From NCBI GenBank assembly GCA_903835275.1, contig CAILMK010000599.1, positions 1-5,343 on the forward strand: a DNA stretch of 5,343 nucleotides, written 5' to 3'. Positions 1-5,343 of this stretch are shown piece by piece. The position numbers and the translations under genes were made by a program. Position 1 is the stretch's first letter; each line of letters starts with the position of its first letter. The stretch is from an uncultured bacterium (lineage in GTDB: Bacteria > Bacteroidota > Bacteroidia > CAILMK01). Under the pieces are notes generated by a model, which saw only the letters and a list, made by a program, of their open reading frames with translations, searched no databases and was not told the DNA's origin.

Positions 1-702
1 GTACAGAAAGATGAACTGACAAATAATGATCTTGTTGATATGATCCTTGACAGTGCGCATCAAAAAGGCACCGGTGGATGGACTTCTGCGGATGCGATGA
101 ATTTGCAGGTGCCAATTCCTGTGATTGATATGGCAGTTTCTATACGTGATCTATCGGCGTATAAAAAAGACAGGCAAGAAGCACAGCTAAAACTTAAAGG
201 CCCGGAAAATAAATTTACAGGAAATAAGAATGAGTTGATTAATGCCCTTGAACAGGCATTATATTTTTCAATGATCACGACATACGCGCAGGGAATGTCC
301 CTTTTGCAGGTGGCTTCCGGAAAATATAAATATAATTTGAAGCCTGAAAATATTGCAAGTATATGGAGAGGCGGATGCATTATTCGTTCTTCGCTGCTCG
401 AGGATATTTATTCTGCTTTTTCCAAACAGCCCGCTTTATCAAGCCTTTTACTGGATGATGTATTTGCGAAAAAATTGTTGGATTCCCAGAAGGGTATTCG
501 CAAGATAATTCAGATAGGAGTGGAATCTGGCATCCCTCTTCCTGCCATGATGACATCGCTGTCTTATTATGATAGTTACAGGAGCGGATGGCTGCCTGCA
601 AATTTGATCCAGGCGCAGCGCGACTATTTCGGTGCTCATACGTACGAACGCAATGACCGCACAGGAATTTTTCATACTCACTGGATCCAAACAAACCAAT
701 AA
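1..702 (+). CDS. gnd: 6-phosphogluconate dehydrogenase (decarboxylating), C-terminal part, 5' end outside window
   Basis: This cytosolic enzyme oxidatively decarboxylates 6-phosphogluconate to ribulose-5-phosphate, making NAD(P)H. The frame is open from base 1, so the Met at 40 is internal. The 233 visible residues are the all-helical C-terminal dimerisation domain and tail; the Rossmann domain and catalytic Lys/His/Asn lie upstream. Aligned from memory to the sheep enzyme, Lys260, Thr262 and Arg287 correspond to window residues 22, 24 and 49 (bases 64-66, 70-72, 145-147). The tail motif RDYFGAHTYE supplies the Arg446 and His452 equivalents (619-621, 637-639), which reach into the partner subunit's active site. 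That spacing implies a normal full length near 470 residues. One oddity is KGTGGWT where KGTGKWT is near-universal. The stop codon directly abuts the zwf start, so the two are probably co-transcribed and translationally coupled. Identification is secure; the cofactor preference cannot be judged from this half. Confidence 0.97.
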   Translation, partial: VQKDELTNNDLVDMILDSAHQKGTGGWTSADAMNLQVPIPVIDMAVSIRDLSAYKKDRQEAQLKLKGPENKFTGNKNELINALEQALYFSMITTYAQGMSLLQVASGKYKYNLKPENIASIWRGGCIIRSSLLEDIYSAFSKQPALSSLLLDDVFAKKLLDSQKGIRKIIQIGVESGIPLPAMMTSLSYYDSYRSGWLPANLIQAQRDYFGAHTYERNDRTGIFHTHWIQTNQ

Positions 703-2214
703 ATGGAAAACACACAGAAAGTAAACCCGACAATTATTATTATACTCGGTGCAACGGGTGACCTGACCTGGCGGAAATTAATTCCTGCTGTTTATAACCT
801 GTATCTGGATAACTGGATTCCTGATAGTTTTGAAGTGATAGGTGTGAGCAGAAAAAGAATTTCTGAAAAATCATTTCGCGAGCATTTGCATGACGGGGTA
901 AATAAATTTTCCCGGCGTGGTAAAGCAAAGAAAACAGAGTGGGATAAATTTTCAGAATGCATCACCTATTTGAAAGGAGAATTTGATGATGATGCCACGT
1001 ATTCCTCACTCGAAAAAAAGACAACCGCCCTTGAAAAAAAATGGGGAGTGGCGGCTAACCGGATTTTTTATCTCGCAGTTCCACCCAATTCTTTCGAGGA
1101 AATTGCCATGAAGATTGGTTCGTCAGGACTTGCTAGAAATAAACAACAGGGACGCATTGTTATTGAGAAACCGTTTGGTCATGATTTGGATAGTGCCAAG
1201 CACCTGAATGATTTATTGCATTCTAATTTTGATGAATGCCAGATTTACAGGATAGATCATTATTTAGGAAAAGAAACGGTGCAAAACATTTTGGCGTTTC
1301 GCTTTGCGAATGCATTGTTTGAACCGATATGGAACAGGAATTATATTGAGAGCGTGCAGATCAGTGTTTCGGAACAACTCGGTGTTGAAAACAGGGGGAA
1401 CTATTATGAAACTGCAGGTGCCCTGCGGGATATGATACAAAATCACCTTATGCAACTTGTTTGCCTGATAGCTATGGAACCGCCAGTATCTTTTGAAGCA
1501 GATGAAGTGCGAAACCGCAAAGTGGATGTGTTGAATGCTCTCAGAAAAATTCATCCATTTGAAGTGAATCAATTTGCAGTACGCGGACAATATGGTGCAG
1601 GTTGGATCAATGGGAAAAAAGTAATTGGGTACCGTGAAGAACCTGATGTTAGTGCAACTTCTGCCAAGGAAACTTTTGCAGCAATGAAATTATTTATTGA
1701 TAACTGGAGATGGCAGGGAGTACCGATTTATCTGCGCACAGGAAAGAGAATGAACGAAACTATTTCAGTGATTACGGTTCAGTTTAAGCCTGTGCCGCAT
1801 CAATCTTTTCCTCCGGAAACCATTGGCAACTGGCAGCCCAATACACTTACAATAAACATACAGCCTCACATGGGAATTTGCCTTAATTTTCAGGCAAAAC
1901 GTCCGGGACTTAAAATGCTACTTTATCCGGTCGACATGAGTTTTAACTATGAGGAATCCTATACTTCCGGAACACCTGAAGCGTATGAAACTTTATTACT
2001 GGATATTATGGAAGGTGATTCCACTCTTTTCATGCGCGCCGACCAGGTGGAAGCTGCATGGAAAGCCGTCATGCCAATAATTGATCTATGGGACGCGAAT
2101 CCTGCGGAAAATTTTCCAAATTATGAAGCAGGTACAACAGGTCCGGAAGATGCGGAAGCTTTAATTGCAAGGGATGGCCATACTTGGAGCGTGACTTTAC
2201 CTGAAAAGAAATGA
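703..2214 (+). CDS. zwf: glucose-6-phosphate dehydrogenase
   Basis: This cytosolic enzyme oxidises glucose-6-phosphate to 6-phosphogluconolactone, the first step of the oxidative pentose phosphate pathway. It is 503 residues long, normal for bacterial family members. The N-terminal Rossmann domain has GATGDL at 16-21 followed by WRKL. Arg50, in GVSRK after the second strand, matches Leuconostoc Arg46, which binds the NADP 2'-phosphate. EKPFG includes Lys156. The signature RIDHYLGKE spans 183-191, with Asp185, His186 and Lys190 matching Leuconostoc Asp177, His178 and Lys182. His248 in [11 protein letters not shown] matches the general base His240. All four sites share the same offset of 8, which supports an intact active site. 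The ATG at 703 follows the gnd stop with no spacer and no recognisable Shine-Dalgarno motif. It is preferred because GATGDL then sits the usual short distance from the N-terminus. The stop overlaps the pgl start. Nothing suggests transfer or damage. Confidence 0.98.
   Translation: MENTQKVNPTIIIILGATGDLTWRKLIPAVYNLYLDNWIPDSFEVIGVSRKRISEKSFREHLHDGVNKFSRRGKAKKTEWDKFSECITYLKGEFDDDATYSSLEKKTTALEKKWGVAANRIFYLAVPPNSFEEIAMKIGSSGLARNKQQGRIVIEKPFGHDLDSAKHLNDLLHSNFDECQIYRIDHYLGKETVQNILAFRFANALFEPIWNRNYIESVQISVSEQLGVENRGNYYETAGALRDMIQNHLMQLVCLIAMEPPVSFEADEVRNRKVDVLNALRKIHPFEVNQFAVRGQYGAGWINGKKVIGYREEPDVSATSAKETFAAMKLFIDNWRWQGVPIYLRTGKRMNETISVITVQFKPVPHQSFPPETIGNWQPNTLTINIQPHMGICLNFQAKRPGLKMLLYPVDMSFNYEESYTSGTPEAYETLLLDIMEGDSTLFMRADQVEAAWKAVMPIIDLWDANPAENFPNYEAGTTGPEDAEALIARDGHTWSVTLPEKK
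2211..2214 (+). other. zwf/pgl stop-start overlap (ATGA)
   Basis: The zwf stop TGA (2212-2214) is nested in ATGA with the pgl start (2211-2213). This arrangement usually indicates termination-reinitiation coupling. It fixes the pgl start and supports a single gnd-zwf-pgl transcript. No Shine-Dalgarno motif is seen, as is common in Bacteroidota. Confidence 0.85.
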
Positions 2215-2957
2215 TAGCAAGAAAACCATATAAGCTTGAAGTTTTCCTGTCAGAGGAATACCTTGATATTGGCGCCGCTGAATTTATCATTGATTGTGCA
2301 AAAAATGCCATTGCATCAAAAGGTAAATTTACAATATCACTTTCGGGTGGAAGAACACCGCAAAAATTATTTGAGTTATTAGCGCAACCTCAATATGAAA
2401 ATCAGATAGATTGGAAAAACACATATATTTTCTGGGGGGATGAGCGTTGCGTATCATTGGATGATGAAAGGAATAATGCATTCCAGGCCAAGACAATCTT
2501 GCTCGATAAAGTAAATATTCCTGAATTTAATATTAATAGAATTCCTGTTGATCTGCCTCCTGTGGCGGCAGCAAGTAATTATGAACGGAAATTAAATGAT
2601 TTTTTCGGAGATGATCCTGCTCAATTTGATCTTATACTTTTAGGTCTTGGAGAAAACGGTCATACTGCTTCTTTATTTCCCGGTACAAATGTTATTGAAG
2701 ATACTTCCGCAGGTATCAGGAATGTATATGTTGAAGAAGAAAAAATGTTTCGCATTACAATGACAGCGCCACTTATTAATGAAGCACATGTAATTCTTTT
2801 TCTTGTTACTGGAAAAGAGAAAGCGGAAATTTTAAATAAGGTGTTAAAAGAATCTCAGGAAAGTAAAAAATATCCTGCACAGTTGATCAGTCCTGAAAAT
2901 GGCAAACTATATTGGTTCGCAGATAGTGAAGCTGCGTCATGTTGTGTCCTCCCTTAA
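2211..2957 (+). CDS. pgl: 6-phosphogluconolactonase, DevB/Pgl type
   Basis: This enzyme hydrolyses 6-phosphogluconolactone, the zwf product, to 6-phosphogluconate, the gnd substrate, completing the pathway in this operon. The 248-residue length is usual for the NagB-like DevB family. Motifs in order are SGGRTP at 45-50 (phosphate-binding loop), FWGDERCV at 74-81, DERNNAF at 85-91, [14 protein letters not shown] at 145-158 with the expected catalytic His151, and [10 protein letters not shown] at 181-190. The C-terminal part includes a YPAQLI segment at 221-226 and [11 protein letters not shown] at 233-243. The ATG overlaps the zwf stop as ATGA, a typical coupled start; the purine run AAAAGAA just upstream may help initiation. 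The last five residues, CCVLP (244-248), and the stop codon lie in DNA that also encodes the end of the opposing tolC-like gene. The native C-terminus may therefore have been replaced by a few foreign codons, but all catalytic parts lie well before this and activity is likely kept. Confidence 0.97.
   Translation: MIARKPYKLEVFLSEEYLDIGAAEFIIDCAKNAIASKGKFTISLSGGRTPQKLFELLAQPQYENQIDWKNTYIFWGDERCVSLDDERNNAFQAKTILLDKVNIPEFNINRIPVDLPPVAAASNYERKLNDFFGDDPAQFDLILLGLGENGHTASLFPGTNVIEDTSAGIRNVYVEEEKMFRITMTAPLINEAHVILFLVTGKEKAEILNKVLKESQESKKYPAQLISPENGKLYWFADSEAASCCVLP
2937..2957. other. tail-to-tail overlap of pgl and tolC-like gene; putative breakpoint
   Basis: The last seven codons of pgl, including its stop, and of the tolC-like gene are the same DNA read in opposite directions, with codons exactly opposite each other. 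The tolC stop TGA is the complement of pgl Ser243 (TCA, 2937-2939). The pgl stop TAA (2955-2957) is read as Leu201 (TTA) on the minus strand. TolC-like resemblance continues through about LRED (residues 201-204, 2946-2957), while pgl resemblance fades after about Ser243. This places a join near 2937-2946. Confidence 0.65.
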
Positions 2958-3557
2958 AACATCTATTTGATCCATTGTATGCAGCGAATCGTAAAATGCT
3001 TTGCTGACAGTTGACACAATATTTATTTTAGTACTGTCATTGATCTGCTGCGCCTGTTGAACATACAAATGTGCGCTATTGGCAGCGTATAAAACATCAG
3101 GGCTGAAAATTGTCTGGCTCGCTGTTAACTGCGGTATCAGTGTATTGATCACGCCGGGATGCCCTTTAATTAATGGCCCGTCAGGATTCAGGGAGTTTAA
3201 TGAAAAGGAAGTGGGTAATTGCTCGTAATGGGTAAAGGTTGCATTAAAGTTAACCTGTGGTAACCACGCAGATAAATTTATTGAATTAGTCTTTTCCGTA
3301 ATGGAAATTCCAAGTGTGGATTGCCTAACCGTAGGTTGATTCTTCAATCCATACGCGATGCATTGTTCAATAGTAAGATATTGAGCGGTGTCATTTGTGT
3401 TTTTATCCTGCGCGCCTGCGGATAATATTACCCCGTTTGCAATGGCTGCAATAAGAAATAATTTTAAAGGTTCAAGAAGGGTAAAAAGGAGATGGAAAAT
3501 ATTTTTTGATCCTTTTTTTGAACGTTGAATTCCAGACTTCATTTGCATTCCATTCAT
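2937..3557 (-). CDS. TolC-family outer membrane efflux protein, 3'-truncated remnant (probable pseudogene)
   Basis: TolC-family proteins form trimeric outer membrane channels for efflux pumps and type I secretion and are normally about 420-500 residues, built from two repeats. Only 206 residues remain. Residues 1-49 look like a signal peptide with a long basic start (Lys7, Arg12, Lys14, Lys15, Lys18), a hydrophobic core at about 31-46 and likely cleavage after AGA at 47-49. The segment from YLTIEQCIAYGLKNQP (about 60-75) is the family's first helix. SAWLPQVNFNATFTHY starts the first barrel strand, and IPQLTASQTIFSPDVLY holds the second. The next helix, up to [18 protein letters not shown], breaks off at the stop. 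The rest of repeat one and all of repeat two are missing and are not in another frame, since pgl fills that DNA. Such a fragment should not trimerise. The start could be Met1, Met4 or Met6. It follows the GH94 gene by 24 bases on the same strand, suggesting a former operon. The family call is firm; loss of function is inferred. Confidence 0.85.
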   Translation of the reverse strand: MNGMQMKSGIQRSKKGSKNIFHLLFTLLEPLKLFLIAAIANGVILSAGAQDKNTNDTAQYLTIEQCIAYGLKNQPTVRQSTLGISITEKTNSINLSAWLPQVNFNATFTHYEQLPTSFSLNSLNPDGPLIKGHPGVINTLIPQLTASQTIFSPDVLYAANSAHLYVQQAQQINDSTKINIVSTVSKAFYDSLHTMDQIDVLREDTT

Positions 3558-3581
3558 CTGTGTTTAGTGTGTTTTGGATCG
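3558..3581 (-). other. 24-base intergenic spacer between GH94 gene and tolC-like gene
   Basis: This is the only gap between genes in the window. Read on the minus strand it is A/C-rich, with no purine-rich Shine-Dalgarno motif and no hairpin. The short distance and shared strand suggest that the tolC-like gene was transcribed together with the GH94 gene and not from its own promoter. Confidence 0.6.
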
Positions 3582-5343
3582 TCATAGTATACTTGTTTTG
3601 TCTTGCTGGCTGTCAGCAAGGCTTTCATGGTTTAAATTTGTAGTTTGAATCTTTGCATCGTCCGATGAAGATACTAAATTAAATAAAATAATCTGAACAT
3701 TATGTTCAATACCATCATCTGCGAGGTCAATTGAATTATCAGGTTGCTTTTCACCATCTTTTGTTACGAGCATTTTGCCTTCGCCATTTGTTTGTTCAAC
3801 AACGATATGATACAGGGTTTTCTTATAACGGTATTGAACCTTGAACGATTGCCAGTCAACAGGTATACAAGGAATAAACCTAAGCTTCGTGTCTTCCTGT
3901 TGCAATCCCAAAAATGCTTCGGTAATCAGTCGGTACATCCATCCGGCCGAGCCGGTATACCAGGTCCAGCCACCGCGTCCTGCATGTGGCGAACGTGCAT
4001 AAACATCTGCCGCGAGGACATAAGGTTCCACTTTGTATATAGCAACATCTGTTTCTGTCTTCCCATGATTTACCGGATTGATCATATTCAATAATTCCCA
4101 TACCCGTGCATTATTGCCAAGTTTGGCAAATGCTGTGATCATCCAGATAGCAGCATGTGTATATTGGCCTCCATTCTCCCGTACTCCCGGAACGTATCCT
4201 TTTATGTACCCCGGATTCAGGTCGGAATTATCGAACGGTGGTTCGAGTAATTGAATAATGCCTGAATCTTTTTGCACGAGGTTTTTATATGCAGATTCCA
4301 TGGCTATATTAATACGGCTGCTATCTCCGGCTCCGGAAAGAACCGACCAGCTTTGTGCGATGGAATCGATCCTGCATTCTTTGTTTTTAGAAGATCCAAG
4401 TGGCGTACCGTTATCAAACCACGCACGTTTATACCACTCCCCATCCCAGGCATTTTTATCTATGTTTTCCTTTAATTTTTTTGCCTGATTCTCGCATTCA
4501 ACTGCAAATGTTTCATCAAAGTGTAAACGTGCCACTTTTGAAAATTTTCCAAGTATTTCAAATAGGAAAAATGCCATCCACACACTTTCACCTTTTCCTT
4601 CAATACCCACCCTGTCAAAGCCATCGTTCCAGTCACCGGTACCAATTAATGGCAATCCGTGTTCACCGAAATTCAATCCATGTTTTATTGCCTGCACACA
4701 ATGGTCATATAGGCTTGCCGAAATTCCTGACTGTACAGGAAGGTCGTAATAGGATTCTTCGCCGAAGTTTAATTGCCTGCCATCCAGATAAGGTGTTATC
4801 TCATCTAATATTTTTGCATCTCCTGAATGGGAAACGTACATGGAGGTAACATATGGCAACCATAAAAAATCATCGGAACATCTGGTACGTACACCTCGTC
4901 CCATAGGCGGGTGCCACCAGTGTTGTACATCGCCTTCTTTGAATTGCCTTGAAGAACACAATAGAATTTGTTCGCGTGCAAGTTCAGGTACCGTGTGAAG
5001 CAGGGACATTACATCCTGCAACTGATCCCTGAAACCAAAGGCACCACCGGATTGATAATAACCGGTACGTCCCCAAAGGCGGGAAGAAAGTACCTGGTAT
5101 GTAAGCCATCCGTTTGTTATAAAATTGATTCCTATATCAGGTGTTTCCACCTTGATAGCGCCAATAATATTTTGCCAGTGATTTTTTACTTTTTCAAGTG
5201 ATTCCTGCGCAACTACCTTGCCCCGGAATCTCCGTACCATATCTACTGCATGTTCGTTGTCTTTTGCAGTTCCAAGCCTGAAAATTATTTCTTCCTCTTC
5301 TCCATCTTCCAGGTCAAATGGTACCTGTATTGCTCCACACGGA
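3582..5343 (-). CDS. cyclic beta-1,2-glucan synthase-like protein (NdvB/Cgs), C-terminal GH94 phosphorylase domain, 5' end outside window
   Basis: The frame is open through the right edge, so the Met at 5238-5240 is internal; 586 residues are visible. Full NdvB/Cgs proteins have about 2,800 residues: an inner membrane GT84 glucosyltransferase region, then a C-terminal GH94 domain that trims beta-1,2-glucan by phosphorolysis and sets chain length before cyclisation. Numbering from the edge, DLEDGEEEEIIFRLG (10-24) ends the beta-sandwich domain. The helical barrel follows: RLWGRTGYYQSGGAFGFRDQ (88-107), HWWHPPMGRGVRTRCSDD (141-158), GTGDWNDGFDR (234-244) with Asp240 as the expected general acid, GYVPGVRENGGQYTHAA (382-398) and HAGRGGWTWYTGSAGW (453-468), where the TGS segment is the probable phosphate site. 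A beta domain and a polar tail of about 30 residues close the protein. It probably shared an operon with the tolC-like gene. A shorter stand-alone GH94 phosphorylase cannot be ruled out because the N-terminus is unseen; no symbol is given for that reason. Confidence 0.9.
   Translation of the reverse strand, partial: PCGAIQVPFDLEDGEEEEIIFRLGTAKDNEHAVDMVRRFRGKVVAQESLEKVKNHWQNIIGAIKVETPDIGINFITNGWLTYQVLSSRLWGRTGYYQSGGAFGFRDQLQDVMSLLHTVPELAREQILLCSSRQFKEGDVQHWWHPPMGRGVRTRCSDDFLWLPYVTSMYVSHSGDAKILDEITPYLDGRQLNFGEESYYDLPVQSGISASLYDHCVQAIKHGLNFGEHGLPLIGTGDWNDGFDRVGIEGKGESVWMAFFLFEILGKFSKVARLHFDETFAVECENQAKKLKENIDKNAWDGEWYKRAWFDNGTPLGSSKNKECRIDSIAQSWSVLSGAGDSSRINIAMESAYKNLVQKDSGIIQLLEPPFDNSDLNPGYIKGYVPGVRENGGQYTHAAIWMITAFAKLGNNARVWELLNMINPVNHGKTETDVAIYKVEPYVLAADVYARSPHAGRGGWTWYTGSAGWMYRLITEAFLGLQQEDTKLRFIPCIPVDWQSFKVQYRYKKTLYHIVVEQTNGEGKMLVTKDGEKQPDNSIDLADDGIEHNVQIILFNLVSSSDDAKIQTTNLNHESLADSQQDKTSIL

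Noticed and set aside
60..733. Minus-strand open frames across gnd
   Set aside because: They lie opposite a clear 6PGDH coding region and show no recognisable domain or start context.
1264..1590. Minus-strand open frame of 108 codons within zwf
   Set aside because: It is antisense to the G6PD catalytic core, including the residues around the general base, with no independent evidence of coding.
2211..2957. Idea that the tolC-like gene continues after a frameshift
   Set aside because: The DNA beyond its stop is fully occupied by conserved pgl on the opposite strand, and no TolC-like sequence was seen on the minus strand there, so loss of DNA explains the truncation better than a frameshift.
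2985..3010. Possible small hairpin (cagc ... gctg) near the pgl/tolC-like junction as a terminator
   Set aside because: The stem is only about four pairs with a long loop and no T-run, so it is too weak to call.
3744..4094. Open + strand frame of 116 codons inside the GH94 gene
   Set aside because: It is antisense to a well-supported GH94 coding region, has no family resemblance and has cysteine-rich, irregular composition.
4258..4849. Several overlapping + strand open frames
   Set aside because: All lie opposite conserved GH94 motifs and overlap each other in different frames; they are antisense shadows.
5238..5240. Met at 5240 as the true start of the GH94 gene
   Set aside because: The frame stays open for 34 more codons to the window edge, and those codons encode recognisable GH94-associated sequence (DLEDGEEEEIIFRLG).

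Overview
The window looks like chromosomal DNA of a member of the Bacteroidota, perhaps a Chitinophaga- or Sphingobacterium-like lineage. This is inferred from the gnd-zwf-pgl gene order, the style of the protein sequences, the moderately AT-rich coding DNA and the absence of Shine-Dalgarno motifs before the starts. No rRNA or other taxonomic marker is present, so the assignment is tentative.

The left half (1-2957, + strand) is a tightly packed operon for the oxidative branch of the pentose phosphate pathway. It holds the 3' half of gnd (6-phosphogluconate dehydrogenase, cut by the window edge), complete zwf (glucose-6-phosphate dehydrogenase) and complete pgl (6-phosphogluconolactonase). gnd and zwf abut with no spacer (TAA then ATG), and zwf and pgl share an ATGA overlap. 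Together the three enzymes turn glucose-6-phosphate into ribulose-5-phosphate, with two NAD(P)H made per glucose. The catalytic and binding residues I can locate are present, apart from one substitution in a conserved gnd motif.

The right half (2937-5343, - strand) is transcribed towards the first operon. It begins with the C-terminal 586 residues of a very large cyclic beta-1,2-glucan synthase-like (NdvB/Cgs) protein, which carry its GH94 glycoside phosphorylase domain. After 24 bases comes the N-terminal part of a TolC-family outer membrane efflux protein. That second gene stops after 206 codons, less than half of the usual family length.

The most notable spot is the tail-to-tail meeting of pgl and the tolC-like gene at 2937-2957. 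Each gene takes its stop codon from the other gene's DNA, and the tolC-like gene is cut in the middle of its first repeat. This looks like a deletion or rearrangement breakpoint, or a chimeric assembly join. No mobile element, CRISPR array, RNA gene or clear terminator was found. There is no gene-free stretch over 300 bases; the largest gap is 24 bases. I see no evidence for a wholly new biological system here.
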